Shown here piece after piece: positions 8,402 to 16,748 of a stretch of 64,000 nucleotides of DNA. The stretch spans positions 44,887-108,886 of the forward strand of contig NZ_BPUO01000020.1 in assembly GCF_022179805.1 (NCBI RefSeq), read 5' to 3'. The position numbers and the translations under genes were made by a program. The notes below the pieces were generated by a model. It made no database searches, had not been told where the DNA came from, and was given only the letters and a program-made list of their open reading frames with translations. Numbering within the stretch: the first letter of the stretch is position 1; every line of letters starts with the position of its first letter. The stretch comes from Cupriavidus pauculus. Lineage in GTDB: Bacteria > Pseudomonadota > Gammaproteobacteria > Burkholderiales > Burkholderiaceae.

Positions 8402-8845
8402 ATGTCCGCCGCTACTGCCCCCACCGATTCCGTCCTGGTCTGCGCCTGGGATGACGCCCGCGAACGCGCGCGCGCCATCCGCTACACCGTCTTTGTGGAA
8501 GAACAGGGTGTGCCGGTGGAACTGGAATGGGATGACATGGACGCGCCGAGCTGGCACGCGCTGGCGTTCGCCGCGGATGGCACGCCGGTGGCCACGGGCC
8601 GGCTGCTGCCGGACGGCCATATCGGCCGGATGGCCGTGCTCAAGGTGGCGCGCGGCACCGGCATGGGCGCCCGCGTGCTGGACGCCTTGATGGCCAAGGC
8701 TGCCGAACTGGGCTATGCCGAGCTGATCCTCAATGCACAGACCCACGCGGCGCCGTTCTATGCGCGCGTGGGCTTCGAGCAGGTTGGTGACGAGTTCGAA
8801 GAGGCCGGCATCCCCCACGTCGAGATGCGCAAGCGCATCGGCTAA
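8402..8845 (+). CDS. GNAT-family N-acetyltransferase, ElaA-like
   Basis: About 147 residues with the GNAT fold. The segment YTVFVEEQGVPVELEWDDMD near residues 20-40 is typical of ElaA/YjcF-type acetyltransferases. The acetyl-CoA loop is VARGTGMGARVLDAL. The upstream in-frame ATG at 8366 would add twelve hydrophobic residues and has a GAGG a few bases before it. I prefer 8402 because family similarity begins just after it. It is divergent from the tetronate regulator and convergent with the CoA-transferase gene. The substrate is unknown. Confidence 0.8.
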   Translation: MSAATAPTDSVLVCAWDDARERARAIRYTVFVEEQGVPVELEWDDMDAPSWHALAFAADGTPVATGRLLPDGHIGRMAVLKVARGTGMGARVLDALMAKAAELGYAELILNAQTHAAPFYARVGFEQVGDEFEEAGIPHVEMRKRIG

Positions 8846-8863
8846 GCGCTACTAGGCCCCGAA

Positions 8864-10018
8864 CTAGGCCCCGAACTCGTCCAGCAACGCGTCGCGATCC
8901 TGGTCCAGCCGGGGTGCCCGGCGGACTTCGCCCGCGTGCCACGTGGCGCCGATCTTGATCGGATTGCCGGCCACGCGCAGTTGCTTGTCCTCGCCGATGC
9001 CCACATCCAGCAGCATCTGCCTGGCCGCCACGTGGGCGTTGTCCATGATCTGGGGCACGCCGTTCAGCGGGCCGTGCGGCACGCCGGCCGTCTCCAGAAT
9101 GGCTTCCCATTCGGCCGTCGATGCCTCGCGCAGGCGCGACTCCAGGCAGGACTTCAACGCCGCGTGATGCTCGTTGCGGGCCGGGACCGATGCAAAGCGC
9201 GCGTCGCCAGCCCATTCGGGATGCCCCAGCGCCTCGCACAGCCGTGCGAACAGCGCGTCGTTGCCTACCGCGATCACGATATAGCCGTCCTGCGTGGCGA
9301 ACATGTCGAACGGCGTGATCGACGGATGCCGCGTGCCGAGCGGCTTCGGTACGCTGCCCGTGGCCGAGAAGCGGGCAATCGGGTTTTCCAGCAGCGCCAC
9401 CTGGCAATCGAGCATCGAGATGTCCACGCGTTCGCCCACGTCCGTGGCGGCGCGCCGCAGCAGCGCTGCCTGGATGCCGATGGTGGCGTACAGCCCGGCG
9501 CCGATATCGCCAATCGACACGCCCACGCGCGCCGGGTTGCCGCCCGGTTCGCCCGTCACGCTCATCAGGCCGCCCATGGCCTGCACCACCATGTCGTACG
9601 CCGGCCGGTTGCGATAGGGGCCGGTCTGCCCGAAGCCCGAGATCGACGCATAGACCAGGCGCGGAAAGCGCGCGTGGAGCTGGTCCCAGGTGTAGCCAAG
9701 CTTGTCCATCACGCCGGCGCGGAAGTTTTCCACCAGCACGTCGGCACTGGCCAGCATGCGGTCCAGCACCGCGCGGTCGGCGGGGTCCTTGAGGTCGAGC
9801 GCAATCGACGACTTGTTGCGGTTCACCGACGCAAAGTACGCCGACTCGCCGTCGACGAACGGACCCACCTGGCGCGAATCATCGCCACGGCCCGGGTTTT
9901 CGATCTTGATGACGCGGGCACCCAGGTCCGCCAGCATCATCGTGCAGTAGGGGCCGGCCAGCACGCGCGTCAGGTCGACGACCGTGATGCCGTGCAGGGG
10001 GCCATGGGGCGTGCTCAT
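8864..10018 (-). CDS. Family III (CaiB/BaiF) CoA-transferase
   Basis: A 384-residue class III CoA-transferase, which moves CoA between carboxylic acids. The conserved start GITVVDLTRVLAGPYCTMML and the central VDISMLDCQVALLE are visible. The aspartate of MLD sits where the catalytic aspartate of formyl-CoA transferase-type enzymes is expected. The start at 10018 has GGAGA eight bases upstream; longer frames add low-complexity residues. It lies 34 bases after a Bug receptor gene and is the last gene of a three-gene catabolic cluster. The acid activated here is not known. Confidence 0.87.
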   Translation of the reverse strand: MSTPHGPLHGITVVDLTRVLAGPYCTMMLADLGARVIKIENPGRGDDSRQVGPFVDGESAYFASVNRNKSSIALDLKDPADRAVLDRMLASADVLVENFRAGVMDKLGYTWDQLHARFPRLVYASISGFGQTGPYRNRPAYDMVVQAMGGLMSVTGEPGGNPARVGVSIGDIGAGLYATIGIQAALLRRAATDVGERVDISMLDCQVALLENPIARFSATGSVPKPLGTRHPSITPFDMFATQDGYIVIAVGNDALFARLCEALGHPEWAGDARFASVPARNEHHAALKSCLESRLREASTAEWEAILETAGVPHGPLNGVPQIMDNAHVAARQMLLDVGIGEDKQLRVAGNPIKIGATWHAGEVRRAPRLDQDRDALLDEFGA

Positions 10019-10052
10019 ACCGTGCTTCTCCGTGTTCATGCGGGGTTCCGTG

Positions 10053-11039
10053 TCAGTCGATCTTGGCGCCGCTCGATTGGGCCAGTTCCACGCCGATCTT
10101 TCCTTCCTGCGCCGCGAACTGGCGGAATTCCGCCACCGACGCCGACACGGCCACCTCGTCACCTTGCGCCAGGAAGCGCTTCTTGAGTTCAGGGTCGGCC
10201 ATTACCTTGGCCGTGGCGGCGAACAGCCGGTCGATGATCTCGGGCGGGGTCTTGGCGGGAGCGAACAGGCCGTACCACGCCGACAGGTCGTAGCCCTTGA
10301 GGCCGCTTTCGGAGATGGTCGGCAACTGCGGGTTGGCATTGGATCGCTGCGCGGAAGTCACGGCAATCGGCACCACCTTGTGCGTGTCGATCATCGGCTT
10401 GACCGACGGCGCGGTGCCGAACGTCAGTTGTACGTCGCCGGCCGCCACGGCCTGGGCCGACGGCGCGCCGCCCTTGTACGGCACGTGGGTCATGCGTACG
10501 CCGGCCAGCTTGGTGAAGTAGACGCCGGCCAGATGCGTGATCACGCCGTTACCCGATGACGAATAGTTGAGCGCGCCCGGATTCGCGCGGGCCTGCGTGA
10601 TCAGGTCCTGCACGTTCTTGATGCCGCTGTCCTTGTTGACGGCCAGGATCAGCGGCGCGGCCGACAGCTTGGTGATCGGCGCGAAATCGGACGGTTCGTA
10701 CCGGATGTTCTTGTACAGCACCTTGTCGCCACCCATCAGGCTGGCCGTGGCGATGTAGAGCGTGTAGCCGTCGGGCGCGGACTTGGCGACGAATTCGGCC
10801 GCGATCGTGGTGCCCGCGCCGGGCCGGTTGTCGACGACCACCGGTTGTCCCAGTTCGCGGCTCAGGGCATCGCCGTATAGCCGCGCGGTATTGTCCGCGC
10901 CACCGCCGGCGGGAAAGCCGATCACGAGCCGGATCGGCTTGTTCGGATAGCTGGCCTGCGCCTGGGCGGCAACGGGCAGGACCGTGCAGAGCGTGCCGAT
11001 GACGGTCAGCGCGGCGCGGCGGGTCAGGGTGGTCGTCAT
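10053..11039 (-). CDS. Bug-family periplasmic substrate-binding protein
   Basis: A 328-residue receptor. The N-terminus MTTTLTRRAALTVIGTLCTV followed by a run ending in AQAQA looks like a signal peptide with a twin-arginine-like start. The mature part begins YPNKPIRLVIGFPAGGGADN, and VDNRPGAG, SAPDGYTLYIA and MTHVPYKG are family hallmarks. It probably captures the acid that the adjacent CoA-transferase activates. No tctA or tctB is present. The start at 11039 is the one that places the signal peptide correctly; upstream extension runs into the crotonase gene. Confidence 0.9.
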   Translation of the reverse strand: MTTTLTRRAALTVIGTLCTVLPVAAQAQASYPNKPIRLVIGFPAGGGADNTARLYGDALSRELGQPVVVDNRPGAGTTIAAEFVAKSAPDGYTLYIATASLMGGDKVLYKNIRYEPSDFAPITKLSAAPLILAVNKDSGIKNVQDLITQARANPGALNYSSSGNGVITHLAGVYFTKLAGVRMTHVPYKGGAPSAQAVAAGDVQLTFGTAPSVKPMIDTHKVVPIAVTSAQRSNANPQLPTISESGLKGYDLSAWYGLFAPAKTPPEIIDRLFAATAKVMADPELKKRFLAQGDEVAVSASVAEFRQFAAQEGKIGVELAQSSGAKID

Positions 11040-11092
11040 GATGATGTCTCCTCCGTAGCTGTATCGCCACTTGAGTGAAAAGGCGCGGCAGC

Positions 11093-11854
11093 CTATCTGC
11101 CGCGGAACACGGGTGTCCGTTTCTCCTTCCAGGCCGTCGCGCCTTCGCGCAGGTCTTCGGACGTTTCCGAACGGTGGATATCGGCCTGCAGCGCCTGGGC
11201 ATCCAGGCGGCCGCAGGCGATGTCGTTGAGGTGCCGCTTCATGCCGAGCAACGCAATCGGGGCCATGCCGGCCAACTGGGCGCTCAGCGATTCCACGCGC
11301 GTGGCCAGCGCATCGGCGCGTACCACTTCGGTCAGGAAGCCGATTTGCAGCATGGTGTCGGCGTCGATGCGGTCGGTCGTCAGGAACAGGCGCTTCGCGG
11401 CATTCAGGCCCAGCCGCGATACATAGCGCTCCATGCCGCCTCGGTAGAAATGCAGGCCCAGGCGGGCGGCCGGCATGAACATGTCGCAGTCCGGCACGCC
11501 GACGCGGAAATCGCAAGCCAGGCAGAGGTCGGTGGCGCCGCCGTAGACGCCGCCCTGGATCGCGGCGATGGTGACGGGACGCGCGGCCTCGATGGCGTCG
11601 ATCACGTCGCCAAAGCTGGTCGCGCCTTCCTCGGCCTTGCCGCCCAGCGACCCGATGTCGTAGCCGCTGCAGAAGTACTTGCCGTCGGCGGCAAACCGCA
11701 GCACCAGAACGTCGGGCATGGCGTTCACGGTGGCCACGTGGTCGCGCAGCGCCAGCAGGTCGGTGGGCGCCAGCCGGTTTGCCACCTTGGGCCGGCGCAG
11801 CGTTATCGTGGCAACGCGGCCTTCGATAGTCAGCGAGGGTGAGGTATCATCCAT
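11093..11854 (-). CDS. Crotonase-fold protein (enoyl-CoA hydratase/isomerase family) lacking both usual glutamates
   Basis: A 253-residue crotonase-fold protein. The oxyanion-hole segment AIQGGVYGGATDLCLACDF and the C-terminal helix KRLFLTTDRIDADTML are recognisable. In classical hydratases two glutamates act. Here the first position is aspartate (GATDL) and the second appears to be alanine (FMPAARLG), so plain hydration is doubtful; isomerase, thioesterase or other activity is possible. No clear ribosome binding site precedes the ATG. The start lies 7 bases from a symmetric operator shared with the divergent GntR gene, suggesting tight control. Confidence 0.78.
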   Translation of the reverse strand: MDDTSPSLTIEGRVATITLRRPKVANRLAPTDLLALRDHVATVNAMPDVLVLRFAADGKYFCSGYDIGSLGGKAEEGATSFGDVIDAIEAARPVTIAAIQGGVYGGATDLCLACDFRVGVPDCDMFMPAARLGLHFYRGGMERYVSRLGLNAAKRLFLTTDRIDADTMLQIGFLTEVVRADALATRVESLSAQLAGMAPIALLGMKRHLNDIACGRLDAQALQADIHRSETSEDLREGATAWKEKRTPVFRGR

Positions 11855-11860
11855 TTCGTT

Positions 11861-11904
11861 ATATCTGTTTGCCGTTTTAATATATCAAAAAAGGCTACAG
11901 ATAT
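11861..11904. promoter_or_regulatory. Nested palindromic operator between crotonase and GntR genes
   Basis: An AT-rich island in GC-rich DNA. The outer arms ATATCTGT (11861-11868) and ACAGATAT (11897-11904) are a perfect inverted repeat. An inner 12-mer, TTAATATATCAA (11877-11888), is centred on exactly the same axis (11882.5). A further 10-bp palindrome, GGGTATACCC (11923-11932), abuts the GTG start of the regulator. This is a likely binding site for the adjacent FCD-type GntR protein controlling both directions. Confidence 0.65.
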
Positions 11905-11932
11905 TTTTATAAGGAAAGTAGAGGGTATACCC

Positions 11933-12589
11933 GTGCAATCGCTACAAGACCGCATTCGCGAAAGCGTGATTGCCGCCATTCAGGCGGGAGAACTCAGGCC
12001 CGGCGCGCAGATCGACGAGAAGCAGCTTGCCGAGCGTTTCGACAGTTCGCGCACGCCGGTGAGAGAGGCGCTGCTGATGCTGGCGGCGCAGGGGCTGGTG
12101 TCGATCGCGCCGCGCGCCGGCATGTTCGTGCACAAGCCCAGCGCGGCCGAGCTGGTGGCCATGTTCGAGACACTGGCGGAGATGGAGGGGGTGGTGGCGC
12201 GGCTGGCCACGCGGCGCATTTCGGCGGCGGGGCGCCAGGCCCTGGCCGACGCGCACGAAGCAGCCGGCGTGCCGGCGCGGGTGCGCGACGCGATGGCCTA
12301 CGCCGAGGCCAACCGAACGTTCCACGAGGTGTTGTACCAGGCGGCGGCCAACCCGTTCCTGTCCGAGCAGATCGTCCAGCTAAGGCGCCGGCTGGCGATC
12401 TACTGGCAGCGCAAGGACTTGATCAACGAAGCGCGCGTCGCGACGTCGTACCGCGAGCACGGACACGTGGTCGAGGCCATCCTGGCGGGCCAGGCCGATG
12501 CAGCGGCCGAAGCCATGCGCACGCATATCTCGGCTGGCGGCAGGGCGCTGGCCGACCTGGTGCTGCTGGCCGATGCCTCGTCGGAATAG
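11933..12589 (+). CDS. GntR-family (FCD) transcriptional regulator
   Basis: A 218-residue regulator. The winged-helix domain covers about residues 5-72 (LQDRIRESVIAAIQAGELRP, then DSSRTPVREALLML), and the C-terminal FCD domain contains the metal or ligand region YAEANRTFHEVLYQ. It starts with GTG, preceded by AGAGGG. It is divergent from the crotonase/Bug/CoA-transferase cluster and probably regulates it, sensing the acid or its CoA ester. A GC-rich hairpin follows the stop. Confidence 0.88.
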   Translation: MQSLQDRIRESVIAAIQAGELRPGAQIDEKQLAERFDSSRTPVREALLMLAAQGLVSIAPRAGMFVHKPSAAELVAMFETLAEMEGVVARLATRRISAAGRQALADAHEAAGVPARVRDAMAYAEANRTFHEVLYQAAANPFLSEQIVQLRRRLAIYWQRKDLINEARVATSYREHGHVVEAILAGQADAAAEAMRTHISAGGRALADLVLLADASSE

Positions 12590-12608
12590 CGGAAGAAGGG
12601 TGTAGTAA

Positions 12609-12628
12609 CCGGGCGCCGGGGCGCCCGG
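12609..12628. terminator. GC hairpin between convergent genes
   Basis: A perfect 8-bp stem, CCGGGCGC (12609-12616) and GCGCCCGG (12621-12628), with a 4-base loop, midway between the GntR stop and the convergent NRDE gene stop. There is no T-run, so a bidirectional terminator role is inferred from placement. Confidence 0.45.
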
Positions 12629-12632
12629 AAGA

Positions 12633-13490
12633 CTAGCGTGGCGCGGGGACGGTGCCCTTGTCGCGTGCCAAGTTCAGGCGGCCTTCATAGGCCACCTCGC
12701 CGGTCTGGCCGTCGGCGTCGAAGCTGCGCTCGACGTAGTCGAAGCTGCCGTCGTGCCGGACGCGCAGCACGGTGCTGGCGCGTGTGCCGTAGCTCGGTGA
12801 GCGGATGAACGCCGACGACAGCAGCTTCTCCCATTCGGGTGCCACGCCGGTGCTCGGCAGTTCCCAGTCGGGCGCCTGCTTTTCATCGGCCAGCAACTGC
12901 AGGTAGGGCTCCGCGCTCGATCCGAGTTGTCCGCGATCGGCGGCCAGTACTTCGCACATGGCGCCCACGCGGCTGCGTACCTTTGTCCAGGGCGTGTCGA
13001 GCAATGCGTTCGACAGGCCGTACAGACCCGGCTTTAGCTTCTGCGGCTGGCGCGACTTCGAGCGATTGCTGTACCACCAGAGGTCGTGCAGGTCGCTGGC
13101 CAGTAGGTTGAAGCCGTTATAGGCGCCGTGCGCGCGGGCCAGGTCGTGCACGTATTCGTCGGGCGTCTGGTTGCCACGCAGGAAGCGCGACACCAGCTCG
13201 CCGCGCGAGCGCGCATCGGTACGTTTTTCGGAAGGGGCGCGGTAGTTCGTCAGCGCGGCAAAGCGCGCGCGCGAATCGTCGGGCCATTCGGGGGATTCGG
13301 CATTGGCCACGCCCATCCAAGTGCCGGCATCGCCAATCACCTCGGCCAGGTCGCGGCCGCCCAGCACTTCGGGGGCATCGTGCCACCAGTGCGCGGCTGC
13401 CGCCGGGCGGGCATAGAATTCGTCGCGGTTGCCGGCCACCACCAGGGCATAGTCCGGGTGCGATTGCCAGGCCACCAATATCAGGCACAT
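12633..13490 (-). CDS. NRDE-family (TANGO2-like) protein
   Basis: A 285-residue protein with the hallmark N-terminus: MCLILVAW, then GNRDEFYARP at about residues 20-29. The cysteine after the initiator methionine could serve as an N-terminal nucleophile, as in the Ntn-hydrolase fold these proteins resemble. The family includes eukaryotic TANGO2, and its biochemical role is not settled. It stands alone, 48 bases from the DUF4936 gene on the same strand. Family membership is clear; function is not. Confidence 0.88.
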   Translation of the reverse strand: MCLILVAWQSHPDYALVVAGNRDEFYARPAAAAHWWHDAPEVLGGRDLAEVIGDAGTWMGVANAESPEWPDDSRARFAALTNYRAPSEKRTDARSRGELVSRFLRGNQTPDEYVHDLARAHGAYNGFNLLASDLHDLWWYSNRSKSRQPQKLKPGLYGLSNALLDTPWTKVRSRVGAMCEVLAADRGQLGSSAEPYLQLLADEKQAPDWELPSTGVAPEWEKLLSSAFIRSPSYGTRASTVLRVRHDGSFDYVERSFDADGQTGEVAYEGRLNLARDKGTVPAPR

Positions 13491-13538
13491 GGGGGCTTCC
13501 TTTACTGCTTTGTCACGTCTGGCGAGCTACATCTCGCG

Positions 13539-13829
13539 TCACAGCACGTCCAGGTCGACGAACCGTTCGCTCATCCGATCGCCACTGATCCACTGCGCCA
13601 GCCCGCTCTGGCGCCACAGTCCGTCGAGCGTGGCATCGAAGGCGGGCGGCGCATCGGCGTAACACTCCATCCACGTCTGCAGGCCCGCGCGGGTCTCGGG
13701 TCTGCGCATCAGCGTACCACCAATCCCGGTCGCCTCGGCGACCGTTTCCATCCAGCGGTGCCAGTGCGGCAGGGCCTCGGCCGCATGCGCATCGGGCACC
13801 TTGAAGTAGACGTAGAGATGATCGCTCAT
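13539..13829 (-). CDS. DUF4936 family protein
   Basis: A 96-residue cytoplasmic protein beginning MSDHLYVYFKVPDAHAAEAL, then a dimeric ferredoxin-like alpha-beta pattern with LMRRPETRAGLQTWMECYAD. This small family of unknown function is usually found next to ygfZ in betaproteobacteria, as here (19 bases downstream of it on the same strand). The start at 13829 fits family length; a frame extending to 13931 overlaps ygfZ and has an unrelated arginine-rich N-terminus. Confidence 0.8.
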   Translation of the reverse strand: MSDHLYVYFKVPDAHAAEALPHWHRWMETVAEATGIGGTLMRRPETRAGLQTWMECYADAPPAFDATLDGLWRQSGLAQWISGDRMSERFVDLDVL

Positions 13830-13848
13830 GTCGAAGTTCCCGTGGCGT

Positions 13849-14859
13849 TCAGCCTGCCGCTTCGGCCTCGTTTGGCAGCGGTACTGCGTACGGCAGCGCA
13901 CGCGTGGCCAGTGCCGATCCATTGGCGGCACCCAGGTGCAGGGCGCCGGCGGCGGCGTCGATCTTCAGTTCGGCCAGGCCATCCCAGCCGCCCAGCGGCG
14001 ACGCGGCGGCGTTGACCACCATGCCGCACGGCTGCTCGGGGTCTTCGGGGCGGAAAATCTCGGTGGCGGCGGCCGGTACGGCGCCTTCGCCATGCACGCG
14101 CCACATGCGGCGCTTGAGCGTGCCGCGATACTGGCTGCGCGCCACCACTTCCTGGCCGGGATAGCAGCCCTTGCGGAAGTTGACGCCGCCAATCAGCTCG
14201 AAGTTGATCATCTGCGGCACGAACTGTTCCTGCGTGGCGGCGGCGATGCGCGGAATGCCGGCGCCGATGTCGAGCCAGTCCCAGAAGGCCGGCGCCACCG
14301 GGGTCAACGTGGCCGCAAGCGCCTGCTGCAGCGAATCGGCGCGTTCGGCGGCCGCAACGACCTGCCAGCGCGGCTCGCCTTCGGCGTCGGGCAGGCGGAT
14401 CACGCTCACGCCATCGGCATGCGCGGTGGCCAGCGGGCCTTGCGGCACCGGCACGCCGGCCTGGCGCAGCGCGGTTTCCGCGCCGGCGCCAGCCACGCCC
14501 AGCACGCGGTGCGTGGCTGTCAGGTCCGTCAGCTTGGCCTTGGCGCGCAGCACGAACATGCTCAGGCGCTTCTGGATCGGCGGCTGGATATCGGCGGACA
14601 GTTGCAGCACGATGCCGTCGGCGTCGCGCCACATCAGGAAGCTGGCCATCAGCCGACCCTTGGGCGAGCAGTAGCCGGCCAGCCGCGCGGTGTCGGCGGT
14701 CAGGTCTTCCACGGCATTGGTCAGCTGGCTGTGCAGGAAGGTGGCGGCATCGTCGCCAGCCACGCGGATCAGGCCCAGGCCGGCGGGCGCGGTGACGATA
14801 CCGGCGGCGGGCAGGGCGGCGAAGCTTTCAGCGAGAGACGGGAAATCGGAGGCGGACAT
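13849..14859 (-). CDS. ygfZ: Folate-binding protein YgfZ (iron-sulfur cluster repair/assembly)
   Basis: A 336-residue member of the GcvT-like tetrahydrofolate-binding family that supports maintenance of Fe-S enzymes. The diagnostic motif KGCYPGQEVVARSQYRG is present around residue 228 and contains the conserved cysteine. The start at 14859 (MSASDFPSL) is chosen over an upstream ATG at 14928, which would add a poorly conserved extension. It is divergent from mltG and followed by the DUF4936 gene. Confidence 0.93.
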   Translation of the reverse strand: MSASDFPSLAESFAALPAAGIVTAPAGLGLIRVAGDDAATFLHSQLTNAVEDLTADTARLAGYCSPKGRLMASFLMWRDADGIVLQLSADIQPPIQKRLSMFVLRAKAKLTDLTATHRVLGVAGAGAETALRQAGVPVPQGPLATAHADGVSVIRLPDAEGEPRWQVVAAAERADSLQQALAATLTPVAPAFWDWLDIGAGIPRIAAATQEQFVPQMINFELIGGVNFRKGCYPGQEVVARSQYRGTLKRRMWRVHGEGAVPAAATEIFRPEDPEQPCGMVVNAAASPLGGWDGLAELKIDAAAGALHLGAANGSALATRALPYAVPLPNEAEAAG

Positions 14860-15056
14860 GCAGACGGTCCTGGAAGGCAATCGGTACGGGTGAATGTGTG
14901 GCGCAACCGCGTGGGTGCAAGGCTGCAAGTAACGCTCGGTGACACATGGGCCACAAGGCTCCCGGTATTATATGGGCCTGTCGCCATTCCGGCCGGCCGC
15001 CCCAATGATCCCGACCCGCCGGCGGGGACATGGCGGCTGGTGCTCATTCCTACTCC

Positions 15057-16055
15057 ATGAAACGTCTGTTCCTGCGCCTGGTCGGTGTCTTGCTGGTCTT
15101 CGCCATGGCCGCCGCCGGCGGCTTTGCCTGGTGGGCCAACCAGCCCCTGGGCCTGTCCGCATCCCCAGTCGAAATCATCGTCAAGCCCAATTCCGGCGTG
15201 GCCAGCGTCGGCCGCCAGATCCAGCGCGGCGGCGTAGCCATGGACCCGCGCCTGTTCCAGCTGCTGGCGCGCATCACGGGTCACGGCGCCGACCTCAAGG
15301 CCGGCGGCTACCAGTTCGAAACCGGCGTGACGCCGCTGGACGTGATCGAAAAGCTGGCGAAGGGCGAGGTCACGCACTACGTGGTCACCGTGATCGAGGG
15401 CTGGGAATTCCGCAAGATGCGCGCCGCCGTGGACGCCAGCGCCGCGCTCAAGCACGACACCCAGAACATGACCGATGCCGAACTGATGAAGGCCATCGGC
15501 GCGCCGGAGCCGTCGCCCGAAGGCATGTTCTTTCCGGACACCTACCTGTTCGCGCGCGGCAGCAGCGATATCGAGCTGTACCGCCACGCCTACCGCGCCA
15601 TGCAGAAGCGGCTGAACGACGCCTGGAACGCGCGCTCGCCCGACCTGCCGTACAAGACGCCGTACGAGGCGCTGGTCATGGCGTCGATCGTCGAGAAAGA
15701 AACGGGCCAGGCGTCCGAGCGGCCGATGATTGCCGCCGTGTTCGTGAACCGGCTGCGCAAGAACATGATGCTGCAGACGGACCCGACCGTGATCTACGGC
15801 ATCGGGCCGACCTTCGACGGCAACCTGCGCAAGAAGGATTTGCTGACCGACACCCCGTACAATACGTACACCCGGACCGGCCTGCCGCCGACCCCGATCG
15901 CGTTGCCAGGTCTGGCCTCGCTGGCCGCGGCCACCACGCCGGCGCCCACCGATGCGCTGTACTTCGTGGCCCGTGGCGACGGCAGCAGCCATTTTTCCAG
16001 CTCACTCCCCGAACACAATCGCGCGGTCGACAAGTACCAGCGCGGAAAGCCCTGA
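15057..16055 (+). CDS. mltG: Endolytic murein transglycosylase MltG
   Basis: A 332-residue inner-membrane protein. One N-terminal membrane segment (about residues 5-25, LFLRLVGVLLVFAMAAAGGF) is followed by a LysM-like region and the YceG catalytic domain. The catalytic glutamate lies in MASIVEKETGQ. MltG cuts nascent glycan strands and releases the undecaprenyl-linked end, setting strand length. The stop is four bases before tmk, the usual mltG-tmk-holB order. Confidence 0.95.
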   Translation: MKRLFLRLVGVLLVFAMAAAGGFAWWANQPLGLSASPVEIIVKPNSGVASVGRQIQRGGVAMDPRLFQLLARITGHGADLKAGGYQFETGVTPLDVIEKLAKGEVTHYVVTVIEGWEFRKMRAAVDASAALKHDTQNMTDAELMKAIGAPEPSPEGMFFPDTYLFARGSSDIELYRHAYRAMQKRLNDAWNARSPDLPYKTPYEALVMASIVEKETGQASERPMIAAVFVNRLRKNMMLQTDPTVIYGIGPTFDGNLRKKDLLTDTPYNTYTRTGLPPTPIALPGLASLAAATTPAPTDALYFVARGDGSSHFSSSLPEHNRAVDKYQRGKP

Positions 16056-16059
16056 TTTC

Positions 16060-16662
16060 ATGCGCGGCAGATTCATTACTTTCGAAGGCATCGACGGCGC
16101 TGGCAAGAGCACCCATATCGAATGGGTGGCCGAGCGCCTGCGCGCACGCGCAACCGTGGTAACCACCCGCGAGCCCGGGGGCACGCCGCTGGGCGAAGAC
16201 CTGCGCGGCTTGCTGCTGCACCGCAAGATGGACCTGGAGACCGAGGCGCTGCTGATGTTCGCAGCCCGTCGCGAGCATATCGCCGAAGTCATCGAGCCGG
16301 CGCTGTCGCGCGGCGACTGGGTCATCTCCGACCGTTTCACCGATGCGACCTTCGCCTACCAGGGCGGCGGCCGTGGCCTGCCGCGCGCGCGGCTGGAGGC
16401 GCTGGAGCAGTGGGTGCAGGGCGGCTTGCAGCCAGACCTGACACTGTTGTTCGATGTGCCGCTGGAAACCGCGGCCCAACGCCTGGCGAACGCCCGCGAG
16501 CCGGACAAGTTCGAGGCCGAATCGCGCGCGTTCTTCGAGCGGACCCGCGCCGAATACCTGCGCCGCGCCGCCGAGGCCCCGCAGCGTTTTCGCGTGATCG
16601 ACGCCACGCGGTCGATCGAAGAGATTCGCGTGACGCTTGAGGAAATCCTCTCAAGCCTTTGA
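16060..16662 (+). CDS. tmk: Thymidylate kinase
   Basis: A 200-residue dTMP kinase supplying dTDP for DNA synthesis. The P-loop GIDGAGKST lies at residues 10-18, followed by the DRE-like motif TTREPGG and the DRF motif in SDRFTDATFAYQGGGRG. The start is set by MRGRFITFEG, four bases after mltG, and a longer upstream frame is rejected because it overlaps mltG. It is followed by holB after 86 bases. Confidence 0.96.
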   Translation: MRGRFITFEGIDGAGKSTHIEWVAERLRARATVVTTREPGGTPLGEDLRGLLLHRKMDLETEALLMFAARREHIAEVIEPALSRGDWVISDRFTDATFAYQGGGRGLPRARLEALEQWVQGGLQPDLTLLFDVPLETAAQRLANAREPDKFEAESRAFFERTRAEYLRRAAEAPQRFRVIDATRSIEEIRVTLEEILSSL

Positions 16663-16748
16663 TTCATTGTGTATATATGGTGGCGATGATGAGGCCGGGC
16701 GCCGCTCGGACAATACATGAAGCCATCGCGCTAACTGACTGATCCGGC

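Noticed and set aside
11093..11854. Pseudogene call for the crotonase-like gene because catalytic glutamates are missing
   Set aside because: The frame is full length with no stop or frameshift, and it is placed under an elaborate operator. Divergent activity is more likely than decay.
16663..16748. tRNA or small RNA between tmk and holB
   Set aside because: No cloverleaf, promoter or terminator pattern could be seen in the 86 bases.
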